From contig JBOGIF010000178.1 of the NCBI GenBank assembly GCA_050742415.1, forward strand, positions 1-16,121: a DNA stretch of 16,121 bases, written 5' to 3'. A program made the position numbers and the translations under genes. Origin of the DNA: JBOGIF01 sp050742415 (lineage in GTDB: Bacteria > Actinomycetota > Acidimicrobiia > Acidimicrobiales > AC-14). The notes beneath the pieces were generated by a model that was not told the DNA's origin, ran no database searches, and saw only the letters and a list, made by a program, of their open reading frames with translations. Positions 8,501 to 14,460 of this stretch are shown here, piece after piece; position 1 is the stretch's first letter, and every line of letters starts with the position of its first letter.

Positions 8501-8946
8501 TCCCCCCAGATGCCGAAGGGGGCCACGTGCGCAGGAGGCTCGAACCCGAAGCCGCCCATCAGCACCGTGTCAGCGAGGAAACGCAGGAGGTTGACGGTGT
8601 TGGCCAGACCGCCCTGGGCCAGGTACTCGAGCGCCTGGGCGGCAGTCCCCGCCGGGACCGAGGACAGGCCGGTGAGCTCCGCATCGGGAACGGACTCGCC
8701 GCCGAGCGCCAACAGCGGAACGCCCCGCTCGAGGCACCGGTGGCGGAGGTCGTCGAACGGCTGCTCCCAGGCCCGCCTGCCGCCGAGCAGCCGGAGCAGC
8801 ACGAGCTCCACGCCGTCGAGGTCAACTGGGCTCACCAGGGCAGCCGGGTTGGCCGCCCGCACCGCTGGGAAGCCCGCCGGCAGACCTTCTACCACCGACC
8901 GCAGGGCGAGGATCTCGGTATCGGCGTTGGTCAGCACGAGGATCAC
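5518..8946 (-). CDS. cobN: Cobaltochelatase large subunit
   Basis: Large cytoplasmic subunit that binds hydrogenobyrinate a,c-diamide and receives cobalt, using ATP hydrolysis by its partner subunits. The protein is 1142 residues, somewhat below the usual 1200-1400. It starts with a short beta strand (VILVLTNADTEILALRS). Hallmarks of the CobN/BchH family are HAGKHGTLEWLPGKG around residues 506-520, YPFVVNDPGEGTQAKRRAHA around 541-560, GRNFYSVDPKAIPS, VTLRISGFFRDAFPH and PRIFGSKPGAYGSGI, the last three in the C-terminal third. Start GTG 8946 overlaps the cobQ stop as GTGA. The same frame stays open for another 549 nt upstream inside cobQ, but that stretch translates to low-complexity Arg/Pro-rich sequence and is not part of the gene. 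The late cobalt insertion implied by CobN points to the aerobic cobalamin route. The gene immediately downstream supplies the likely ATPase. Confidence 0.95.
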   Translation of the reverse strand: MILVLTNADTEILALRSVVEGLPAGFPAVRAANPAALVSPVDLDGVELVLLRLLGGRRAWEQPFDDLRHRCLERGVPLLALGGESVPDAELTGLSSVPAGTAAQALEYLAQGGLANTVNLLRFLADTVLMGGFGFEPPAHVAPFGIWGDRASHSDRPTVGVVFYRTHLVSGNTGFVEDLCRAIESRGANAVAAWCYSLRSNPGVLSLLAANGVDALVTTVLAMGSAGDEGEDWDATALANLGVPIVQAVVSTQTSSNWLDSSCGLNPLDVAMSVAIPEFDGRVITVPFSFKEVVDDGDQLGTPVVAYRTRPDRVDRVAGVATRLAGLRGVASTHKRVAIVLSAYPTKRSRIGNAVGLDTPASVIGLLHALSAVGYRVDRIPADGDELMAELADALCYESDAMNPAQLSAAAGRWAGAEYASWFSTLPLSLREEVTRAWGEPPGGVYRDGADLVFAGLDLGNVLVAVQPPRGFGDNPIAVYHSPDLAPTHHYLAFYRWLEMSWGAHAVVHAGKHGTLEWLPGKGVGLSAACAPDAALGDLPLVYPFVVNDPGEGTQAKRRAHAVIVDHLLPPMTRADTYDDLARLESLLDEHARVAALDPSKLPAIRSKVWDLLVAAEIHRDLGVADRPEDDVFDDLVLHVDGYLCELKDAQIRGGLHLLGKPPEGEAELDLVLALTRLPQGSVPPLRQVEVGDGRHAVDAAEAAARAALAGLQSQGWSYRGDDPTLAWVCDRLVPALARTTDEITNLLGALDGRHVPAGPSGAPTRGMANVLPTGRNFYSVDPKAIPSALAWDVGRRLADELVARHVAEEGRPPRSVGLVVWGTAAMRTGGDDIAEALALLGARPVWAEESGRVTGVELVPAEELGRARVDVTLRISGFFRDAFPHVVALIDDAVRLAGFDDDPRIFGSKPGAYGSGILPLIDSGDWRSDDDLAAVYVAWGGYSYGRSAMGAAAADAMVRRFAAIEVAAKNQDNREHDIFDSDDYLQDHGGMVATIRALRGGEAPKAWFGDSSDPARPRVRSLAEEAARVVRTRVLNPKWISAMGRHGYKGAFEMAATVDYLFGYDATARVVEDWMYERVTQAYVGDAEVRKFFERSNLWALRSIAERLLEADDRGLWDASPEALATLRSALLEAEGWEEGR

Positions 8947-10463
8947 GGAGCCACCTCGGACGCCGACTTGACGAGGATCTCGATCGCACTCATGTCGAGG
9001 TGGGACTCGAGCATGTCGGCCAGCCGGTCGATCCTGTCCTCCCGAGCCAGGGCGAAGGACGCTCCCGACGGAACGAAGCGCCCGCCCCGGTGGCCGGCGA
9101 CCTTGGCCAGGAAGGCGGAACGGAACCCGTCCTCCTCCAGGATCCCGTGGAGGCTGGTGCCCCAGAACCGACCGGTGAGGTCGCGGGCCCCTTCGGGCTC
9201 GGCGCCGTACCCGTCGTCGAGGCGGATCCAGCCCGTGCTCCCGCTCACCCGCCCGTGGCGGATCTCGTATCCGCAGACCCGCAGGCCGTCCGCAGTACCG
9301 CGGCGCTGGCGGGTGAGCTTGTCGGCGCCGAACACCGTCTCCACCGGCAGCCAGCCCAAACCCGGCAACCGCCCACGTCCGGACTCGACCTCGTCGGTGA
9401 CGGCGAGGCCCATCATCTGGTAGCCGCCACAGACGCCCAGGACGAGTGCGCCCGATGCGTGGATGGCGCGGTCGATCCCGTTGCCCCGTAGCCACTCGAG
9501 GTCGGCCACGGTGGCCTTGGTCCCGGGCAGCACCACCAAGTCGGGTGCCCCGATGGAGCGGGCGTCGGCCGCGAACCTCACACGCACCCCCGGCTCGACG
9601 GCAAGGGCGTCGGCATCGGTGAAGTTGGCGATGCGCGGCAGGCGGACGACCACCACGTCGAGAACGGCACCGTCATGGACCGGCTGCTCGGGCGCGTGCC
9701 TGTCCGGGACGCTCGCCGCTGCAGCTGCCGCCGCCCGCGATGGGAGGCCCAGTGAGTCCTCGGTGTCGATCTCCAGCCCGTGGACGTACGGCAGCACGCC
9801 GAGGGTCGGCACGCCGCTCCGCCGCTCCAACTCGGCCGGGCCGTCGGCAAGAAGCGCCGGGTCGCCCCTCAGCTTGTTGACAACGAAGCCCTTCACGAGC
9901 GGCCGCAGGTGGTCCGGCAACAGGGCGACGGTGCCGAACAGGGACGCGAACACCCCGCCCCGGTCGATGTCGCCCACCACGATGGCGGGCACGCCGGCGG
10001 CGGCGGCGACCCGAAGGTTGACGATGTCGGCGTCGAGCAGGTTGATCTCGGCCGCGCTCCCCGCCCCTTCGAGGATCACCACGTCGTAGCGGCGGCGCAG
10101 ATCGGCCAGTGCCTCGAGGACGATCGGCCAAAGGCCGGCCTTGGCCTCCTGGTAGCCGGCGGCGTCGAGGTGGTCGACAGGCCGGCCCATCACCACGACC
10201 TGGCTGGTCCGCTCCCCGGTCGGCTTGAGCAGGACGGGGTTCATCGCCACCTCCGGCTCGACCCCTGCAGCCACCGCCTGGATTCCCTGCGCCCGGCCGA
10301 TCTCGTGGCCCGACGGCGTCACGTAGGAGTTGAGCGCCATGTTCTGGGCCTTGAACGGCGCCACGCTCACTCCCCGGCGGTGCAGGAGGCGGCACAGGCC
10401 CGTGACCACCGAGGTCTTGCCCACGTCGCTGCCCGTGCCGCACACCATCAGCGCGCCCCTCAC
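8943..10463 (-). CDS. cobQ: Adenosylcobyric acid synthase (glutamine-hydrolysing)
   Basis: Amidates carboxylates b, d, e and g of adenosylcobyrinate a,c-diamide using glutamine and ATP. The 506-residue protein has the usual two domains. The N-terminal DTB-synthetase-like domain carries GTGSDVGKTS at residues 9-18, PFKAQNMALNS at 36-46 and ILEGAGSAAEINL at 130-142. The C-terminal class I glutamine amidotransferase domain has the nucleophile Cys345 in LGVCGGYQMMG and His439 in GTSLHGILE, the latter a candidate catalytic-triad residue. Length fits the family (about 490-510). Start GTG 10463 overlaps the stop of the preceding aminotransferase-like gene as GTGA; an ATG six codons in (10448) is an alternative. 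All expected catalytic elements are present, so activity is likely. Salmonella calls this gene cbiP. Confidence 0.95.
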   Translation of the reverse strand: MRGALMVCGTGSDVGKTSVVTGLCRLLHRRGVSVAPFKAQNMALNSYVTPSGHEIGRAQGIQAVAAGVEPEVAMNPVLLKPTGERTSQVVVMGRPVDHLDAAGYQEAKAGLWPIVLEALADLRRRYDVVILEGAGSAAEINLLDADIVNLRVAAAAGVPAIVVGDIDRGGVFASLFGTVALLPDHLRPLVKGFVVNKLRGDPALLADGPAELERRSGVPTLGVLPYVHGLEIDTEDSLGLPSRAAAAAAASVPDRHAPEQPVHDGAVLDVVVVRLPRIANFTDADALAVEPGVRVRFAADARSIGAPDLVVLPGTKATVADLEWLRGNGIDRAIHASGALVLGVCGGYQMMGLAVTDEVESGRGRLPGLGWLPVETVFGADKLTRQRRGTADGLRVCGYEIRHGRVSGSTGWIRLDDGYGAEPEGARDLTGRFWGTSLHGILEEDGFRSAFLAKVAGHRGGRFVPSGASFALAREDRIDRLADMLESHLDMSAIEILVKSASEVAP

Positions 10464-11449
10464 CGCAAGCTCTCCGCGTGAAGCCCACCCGTGCGGGGTA
10501 ACGGCGCGGAGTCGACCGGGCCGAGGGAGCGGGGGGCGCGGGGGGCGGTGGCAAGTGCGTCGAGGGCGGTGGCGAGCCGGGCCAGGCCATCGGTGCCGGG
10601 GACGGCGATGCGCACGTGGTCGGGCAGGCCGAAGTTGGCGCAGTTGCGCACCAGGATGCTGTGCCGTCCAAGGCCGTCCCGCAGGCCCGGCGCCCTCACC
10701 ACCACGTAGTTGGCGTCGGACGGCTCGGGTTCGAGACCGGCGGCGCGCAGCACGTCGACCAGCCGGCCCCGCAGCGCGGCGATCGAGGCCGCCCAGCGGG
10801 GGAGGTCGGCCCGCTCCAGCAGGTCGGGCAGGGCCGCGGCCACCAGCCCGTTGACCGACCATGCAGTCTGGCGACGACGAGCCCGGTCGAGCAGATCGCG
10901 GTCGGCGGAGAGCACGTACCCGGCCCGGAGACCCGGGCAGGCGAAGACCTTCGTCAGCGAGCCCACCACCACGGGGCCGTCGCCGCCGGCAGTCCATCGG
11001 CCCGCGGTCCACCGGCCGGTGGCCAGCGGGTAGAAGGCCTCGTCCCACACCCCCGCCGCGTCGGTCGGCTCCGCCAGCCGGCCCGTCGGGTTGTGCGGAT
11101 CGGACCGCCAGCGCGGCCCGCCATCCGAGGGACCGCGCGGGTAGAGGCCGAAGTCCGGCTCAGCCGTCCACCCGCCCAGCTCGGCCGCCACCAGCGCGAT
11201 CGCTTCGCTCCCGCCGTTGGTCAGCAGCACGCAGCCGGGCTCGACGCCGATGGCGGTGGCCAGGGCCTCGGTGGCCGGTGCCGGGTCCGGGTAGCGGCCC
11301 AGTGCGCCGAGGTGCGCAGTCAGGACCTCGGCGGGGTCCGGGGCCACCGGGTTCAGGCTGGCCGACAGGTCCAGGACGGCGGAGGGCGTCACGCCGAGGG
11401 AAGCCGCCAGGCATGCCCCGTCGCCGCCGTGCAGGCCCGGGGCGATCAT
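10460..11449 (-). CDS. cobD: Threonine-phosphate decarboxylase-like PLP enzyme (CobD of Salmonella, CobC of P. denitrificans)
   Basis: Probably decarboxylates L-threonine phosphate to (R)-1-amino-2-propanol phosphate, the linker that CbiB attaches. The 329-residue protein belongs to the fold type I aminotransferases close to HisC. It shows DLSASLNPVAPDP (27-39), LTNGGSEAIALVA (76-88), DPHNPTG (117-123), DEAFYPL (136-142) and the PLP Schiff-base lysine K167 in SLTKVFACPGLRAGY. Compared with HisC, the segment between PDFGLY and NPTG is short by roughly 20-30 residues. The last 30 residues are Pro/Arg/Ala-rich and look unstructured. An imperfect 15-nt tandem repeat encodes GRWTAGRWTA at 145-154. 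ATG 11449 overlaps the cbiB stop as ATGA. Operon context, more than residue signatures, separates it from histidinol-phosphate aminotransferase, so the exact substrate is inferred. Confidence 0.85.
   Translation of the reverse strand: MIAPGLHGGDGACLAASLGVTPSAVLDLSASLNPVAPDPAEVLTAHLGALGRYPDPAPATEALATAIGVEPGCVLLTNGGSEAIALVAAELGGWTAEPDFGLYPRGPSDGGPRWRSDPHNPTGRLAEPTDAAGVWDEAFYPLATGRWTAGRWTAGGDGPVVVGSLTKVFACPGLRAGYVLSADRDLLDRARRRQTAWSVNGLVAAALPDLLERADLPRWAASIAALRGRLVDVLRAAGLEPEPSDANYVVVRAPGLRDGLGRHSILVRNCANFGLPDHVRIAVPGTDGLARLATALDALATAPRAPRSLGPVDSAPLPRTGGLHAESLR
10988..11017 (-). repeat. Imperfect 15-nt tandem repeat inside the cobD-like gene
   Basis: On the coding strand two adjacent 15-nt units, GGCCGGTGGACCGCG and GGCCGATGGACTGCC, match at 12 of 15 positions. 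They preserve the frame and encode the repeated peptide GRWTA-GRWTA, placed between the DEAFYPL motif and the PLP-lysine strand. It looks like an in-frame slippage duplication that later diverged. Confidence 0.7.
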
Positions 11450-12366
11450 CGCCGAGCCCCGGCCCGAGCGCGAGCCCCGCCCAGCGTCAGGCCTGCGGCC
11501 AGCGCCGCCCCGACGTGGGCCGAGAGACGGACGGCCGAGGCGATGTCGCCGGCCTCGGGTGGGCGGCCCGTACCGAGGAACGGTCGGGCCTCGACCCTCC
11601 CGGGATAGCGGGTTTCGCCGCCCAACCGCAGACCGAGGGCGGCGGCGAACGCGGCCTCGGCTACTCCGGCGTTGGGCGAGGGATGGGCGGGCGCCTGCGT
11701 CCTGACCGCGGTCCACACGTCGACCGCCGAAGCTGGCCGGACGGCGGCCACGAGCACGGCGGTGGCCCGAGCCGGCAGCCAGGCGGCCAGGTCGTCCAGA
11801 CGTGCGCTCGACCACCCGTAGCGCTCGTAACGGACGGAGCGGTGCCCCACCATCGCGTCGATGGTGTTGACCGCCCGGTATCCCAGTGCGCCCGGGGCCC
11901 CGGCCACCAGCGCCCACAGCGCTGGGGCGACGATGGCATCGACGGTGTTCTCGGCCACCGACTCCACCACGGCGCGCGCCACGTCCTTCTCGTCGAGGCC
12001 CTCCGGGTCCCTTCCGGCGAGCGCCGGCAGGAGCCGTCGGGCCTCCTCCAGGTCGCCGCCCTCGAGAGCGGCACCGACCGTCGTGGCCACGCGCCGGAGC
12101 TGCCGGCCGGCGACCGCCACCCAGGTGGCCACGCCCGTCGACCGCACCACCCCGCCCGCCCCGGCGCCGAGGGCGACGCCGGCTGCGGCGTGCAGCCCTC
12201 CCCGCCAGCGGTCGTCGCCGTAGGCCCTCGCCTCCACCGCCCGCATGGCCCGGCCGAACCAGACGACCGGATGAATGGCGTCGGGCGGCTCACCGAGCAG
12301 GAGGTCGGCCACGATCCCGGCCGCTACCGATCGGCCTCGTCCGACCACGACGGCACGGCTCACCAT
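11446..12366 (-). CDS. cbiB: Adenosylcobinamide-phosphate synthase
   Basis: Integral membrane enzyme that joins adenosylcobyrate with aminopropanol (phosphate) to give adenosylcobinamide (phosphate). The 306-residue protein carries the family blocks VADLLLGEPPDAIHPVVWFG near residues 19-38, ARAVVESVAENTVDAIVAP near 129-147, and GYRAVNTIDAMVGHR near 161-175. There are several Ala/Val/Leu-rich segments, including 60-90, 144-160 and 285-298. Length is normal (about 300-320). Start ATG 12366 has a purine-rich AGAGGG about 10 nt upstream. In the same frame the next codons upstream run back to the cobS stop without another start, so the assignment is firm. The junction with cobS contains a 14-nt direct repeat. 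P. denitrificans calls this gene cobD. Confidence 0.93.
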   Translation of the reverse strand: MVSRAVVVGRGRSVAAGIVADLLLGEPPDAIHPVVWFGRAMRAVEARAYGDDRWRGGLHAAAGVALGAGAGGVVRSTGVATWVAVAGRQLRRVATTVGAALEGGDLEEARRLLPALAGRDPEGLDEKDVARAVVESVAENTVDAIVAPALWALVAGAPGALGYRAVNTIDAMVGHRSVRYERYGWSSARLDDLAAWLPARATAVLVAAVRPASAVDVWTAVRTQAPAHPSPNAGVAEAAFAAALGLRLGGETRYPGRVEARPFLGTGRPPEAGDIASAVRLSAHVGAALAAGLTLGGARARAGARR

Positions 12367-12394
12367 CTCGTGCTCACCCTCTCGTGCTCACCAT
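12367..12394 (-). repeat. 14-nt direct repeat at the cobS/cbiB junction
   Basis: On the coding strand GGTGAGCACGAGAG is followed at once by GGTGAGCACGAGAT and then by the first bases of cbiB, ATGGTGAGC. The cobS end reads CGATGGTGAGC, so ATGGTGAGC occurs at both edges, 28 nt apart. The repeat covers the cobS stop codon and supplies the cbiB ribosome-binding region. It looks like a recent slippage duplication. Confidence 0.75.
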
Positions 12395-13101
12395 CGGGCG
12401 GCGGCCACGACCAGCCCGATGGTCTCCCCCACCATGCCGGCGGCACCGAGCACATCCCCCGTGAACCCACCGAGGCGGCGGCGACCGAGCCCGACGATGC
12501 CTGCGGAACCGGCGAGGGCAGCTACGAGCGACACCAGGCCCACGACGCCCGAGGCCACACCGGCGAGGATGGCAGCCAGCGCCACGCCGCCCACCATCGG
12601 GGCGAGGACGCCGCGGCCAGGCTTCCGTTCGACGAAGGTGGATGCCAGCCCGCCCGGCCGCGCGTAGGGCACGAAACGCGCGGCCGCCGCCATCGCCGTT
12701 CGGGACGCGCACCACAGCCCGGCCAGCAACAGCACCGAGGGGACCAGCGCGACCAGCGCGGCCCAGCGCACCAGCAGCACGCCCGCTCCCACGCCCACGC
12801 CGAACGCGCCGGCGGCCGGCTCGGCCATCACCTCCAACCGGCGCTCGCGCGCCAGGTGCGGGAGCAGCCCGTCGGCGGAGTCGACCAGGCCGTCGAAATG
12901 CAGCATGCCGGTCAGCGCGAGATCGGCGATGACCACGAGCGCGGCCGCCAGTGCCGGCGGCCAGACTAGTCCGGCCAACACCCAGCCCACCCCTAGAGCC
13001 GCTCCGATCCCGGCTCCCGCCAACGGGAACCACGAAAGCGTCCCGGCGCCGGGAACGGCCGCGCCACCTACCGGCGTGAGGAAGGCGAGGGCTCGGCGCA
13101 C
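12388..13101 (-). CDS. cobS: Adenosylcobinamide-GDP ribazoletransferase (cobalamin synthase)
   Basis: Membrane enzyme that joins adenosylcobinamide-GDP to alpha-ribazole (phosphate), the last assembly step of the nucleotide loop. The 237-residue protein shows the N-terminal FLTPVGG segment, the acidic catalytic block LTGMLHFDGLVDSADGL around residues 63-79, RTAMAAAARFVPYARPGG around 134-151 and the C-terminal GGFTGDVLGAAGMVGE. Most of the rest is hydrophobic, consistent with five to seven membrane helices. Length is usual (about 240-260). Start GTG 13101 follows the cobU stop after three bases; no other start fits. It should form a membrane complex with CbiB, encoded next door. This is the Salmonella CobS/P. 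denitrificans CobV, not the chelatase ATPase also called CobS. Confidence 0.93.
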   Translation of the reverse strand: MRRALAFLTPVGGAAVPGAGTLSWFPLAGAGIGAALGVGWVLAGLVWPPALAAALVVIADLALTGMLHFDGLVDSADGLLPHLARERRLEVMAEPAAGAFGVGVGAGVLLVRWAALVALVPSVLLLAGLWCASRTAMAAAARFVPYARPGGLASTFVERKPGRGVLAPMVGGVALAAILAGVASGVVGLVSLVAALAGSAGIVGLGRRRLGGFTGDVLGAAGMVGETIGLVVAAARW

Positions 13102-13104
13102 GAG

Positions 13105-13617
13105 TTAGGGCGTCGCTTCGCGGGGGCGGCCGCCGAGCGAAAGGGCGTGGCCCGCCACCACCAGCAGCACCTCGTCGGCGACGGCGCCCACCGCCTGGTT
13201 TGCCACTCCCAAGGCGTCGCGGAACTGGCGGCCCGAAGCGCTGGAGGGGTGCACCCCCATGCCCACCTCGTCCGAGACGACGAAGCTTTCGCCCGCTCGG
13301 GCGGCCAGAGCCGAGCACAGCCCGGCGACGTCGACGGCGAAGCCGGGCGCGACGGCCAGCCACGTCGACAGGCTGTCCAGCAGCAGTGTCCCCGCGGCAC
13401 CGCTCACGGCTTCGACGAGCTCGCCGGGAGCCGGCTCCAACGTCGACCACGCCGCTGGCCGTTGCCGCCGATGTGCGTCGATGCGCGCCGCCATGTCGTC
13501 GTCGTCGCCGGCCGTGCCAGTGGCGACGTAGGTGACCGGCCCGCCGACCGCGGCGGCCATGCGCTCGGCCAGAGCCGACTTGCCGCAGCGGGCGCCACCG
13601 ACCACGAGCGTCAGCAC
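13105..13617 (-). CDS. cobU: Adenosylcobinamide kinase / adenosylcobinamide-phosphate guanylyltransferase
   Basis: Bifunctional cytoplasmic enzyme: it phosphorylates adenosylcobinamide and then transfers GMP to give adenosylcobinamide-GDP. The 170-residue protein starts with VLTLVVGGARCGKS; the P-loop is residues 7-14, with Cys where most members have Ser. It continues with VTYVATG at 28-34, and AARIDAHRRQRPAAW at 43-57, where H49 matches the histidine that becomes guanylylated in Salmonella CobU. Then come LLLDSLSTWL and VSDEVGMGVHP (the family usually has SNEVG), and RDALGVANQAVGAVADEV. Start GTG 13617 lies 10 nt after the cbiZ stop and directly precedes the conserved strand; the frame open further upstream to 13764 is shadow sequence within cbiZ. 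Length is slightly short but complete (usually about 175-185). Confidence 0.93.
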   Translation of the reverse strand: MLTLVVGGARCGKSALAERMAAAVGGPVTYVATGTAGDDDDMAARIDAHRRQRPAAWSTLEPAPGELVEAVSGAAGTLLLDSLSTWLAVAPGFAVDVAGLCSALAARAGESFVVSDEVGMGVHPSSASGRQFRDALGVANQAVGAVADEVLLVVAGHALSLGGRPREATP

Positions 13618-13627
13618 CGAGGTCTCG

Positions 13628-14263
13628 TCAGCCTTCGTCCGGCCGGCGGGTGCCGGCCACGACGGCGGCGTGGACGGCCCGGGCCAGGCGGGCACCCCAC
13701 GTGGACCGCGGGCCGCCGAACGAGTGAGGACGGCCGTCTTCGGGGCAGGCGATGCAGATGGCATCGGTGGCGGTACCGGTGGCGCCGACCCCGCAGTCCC
13801 AGAGCGCCTGGGCCTTGGCCTCGGTGGCGGTGGCCACGGCGTTGACGAGGGCGGCGTCGCTCAACCGCTCGGGCAGCAGCACGACCAGGTTGATGGTGCC
13901 CACCATCCCCACCTCGGCCGGCCCGTCGAGCGCCGCCGCCCAGGTGGGGTGACCGAGACCCAAGGTGGCCGACACCTCGACGCCTCCGTCGGTGGCCGAG
14001 CACACCCGGCGCACGTCGGCGGCGGTGAGCATGCCGACGCCCCTCCCCGGCAGGCCCAACGACACACCGAGCTTGGCCAAGTGGTGATCGGGATCGCGCC
14101 GGCCGTACGACATCGGCACTTGGGCGTTCAGGACCCATCGCCGGAGGCCGACGCCGCCGCCGTGGGGCGCTGACGCGATCGTGCGCATGGGGGTGGGTGA
14201 CCGCCACACCAGCACCGGGAAAGGCCGGCCCGCCTCCTGGCGGGACCGCAACTGCATGTCCAC
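13628..14263 (-). CDS. cbiZ: Adenosylcobinamide amidohydrolase
   Basis: Salvage enzyme that cleaves aminopropanol from adenosylcobinamide to give adenosylcobyrate, which re-enters the pathway at CbiB. The 211-residue protein carries CbiZ-family blocks in order: SAPHGGGVGLRRWVLNAQVP (31-50), GVGMLTAADVR (75-85), VSATLGLGHPTWAA (97-110), VGTINLVVLLPERLSDAALV (121-140), NAVATATEAKAQAL (141-154), GTATDAI (163-169) and FGGPRSTWGARLARAVHAA (182-200). Start GTG 14263 is preceded by GGAG with a spacing of six bases (14273-14270); ATG 14257 is the alternative. It is the first gene after the cobalamin riboswitch and begins the eight-gene operon. No signal peptide or transmembrane segment is visible. 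Catalytic residues of this family are not known to me well enough to check them individually. Confidence 0.9.
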   Translation of the reverse strand: MDMQLRSRQEAGRPFPVLVWRSPTPMRTIASAPHGGGVGLRRWVLNAQVPMSYGRRDPDHHLAKLGVSLGLPGRGVGMLTAADVRRVCSATDGGVEVSATLGLGHPTWAAALDGPAEVGMVGTINLVVLLPERLSDAALVNAVATATEAKAQALWDCGVGATGTATDAICIACPEDGRPHSFGGPRSTWGARLARAVHAAVVAGTRRPDEG

Positions 14264-14269
14264 CGACGT

Positions 14270-14273
14270 CTCC
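14270..14273 (-). promoter_or_regulatory. Ribosome-binding site of cbiZ
   Basis: GGAG on the minus strand lies six bases before GTG 14263 and twelve before ATG 14257. The spacing favours the GTG start. It lies about 28 nt downstream of the riboswitch B12-box segment, close enough for aptamer folding to influence translation. Confidence 0.6.
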
Positions 14274-14299
14274 GCGTCCTTTCACGACCGGTACACCCG

Positions 14300-14440
14300 G
14301 GCAGGCAGGTGTCCTGGCTCCCGGATCGACGCTCGCCCCGGCCTTCCCGCCCTCTCGGGCCGTGGCCGTGGTGGGGTTCGCTCCCCGGTGACAGTTGCGG
14401 GACAGCCCCGGACTCGCACCGGGTTCCCTGCGCTACGGGC
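14300..14440 (-). ncRNA. Cobalamin riboswitch in the cbiZ operon leader
   Basis: Read on the minus strand, the leader carries the two conserved blocks of adenosylcobalamin riboswitches in the right order and spacing. The first block, at 14428-14391, reads GGGAACCCGGTGCGAGTCC followed by GGGGCTGTCCCGCAACTGT, matching the family pattern GGGAA-GGTG-A-TCC-GCTG-CCCGC-ACTGT. After a variable GC-rich hairpin region comes the B12-box segment GAGCCAGGACACCTGCCTGC at 14320-14301. The aptamer sits 37 nt upstream of the cbiZ start, so it should repress the minus-strand operon when adenosylcobalamin is abundant. Whether control is at translation or transcription is not clear; no oligo-U terminator is seen before cbiZ, which favours translational control. 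Exact ends are approximate. Confidence 0.93.
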
Positions 14441-14443
14441 CGA

Positions 14444-14453
14444 ACAGTAGCGT
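14444..14453. promoter_or_regulatory. Candidate overlapping divergent -10 elements for cobO and the riboswitch operon
   Basis: TAGCGT (plus strand, 14448-14453) would place a transcript start near 14460, almost exactly on the cobO GTG, giving a leaderless mRNA. TACTGT (minus strand, 14449-14444) would place a start near 14437, just before the conserved riboswitch core. Both fit the loose TANNNT pattern, but no convincing -35 hexamer is seen for either. Confidence 0.3.
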
Positions 14454-14460
14454 CCTCCCG

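Noticed and set aside
8947..9495. Upstream extension of the cobN frame by 183 codons
   Set aside because: It lies wholly inside cobQ and translates to Arg/Pro/Gly-rich shadow sequence; the GTG at 8946 overlaps the cobQ stop and starts the conserved domain.
10861..12969. Very long plus-strand open frame (about 700 codons)
   Set aside because: It is antisense to the cobD-like gene, cbiB and cobS, all with family motifs; its translation is Arg/Pro/Gly-rich, typical of a GC-rich shadow.
14281..14440. A tRNA or plus-strand leader for cobO in the divergent gap
   Set aside because: The conserved blocks read as a cobalamin riboswitch only on the minus strand; no tRNA cloverleaf is apparent.
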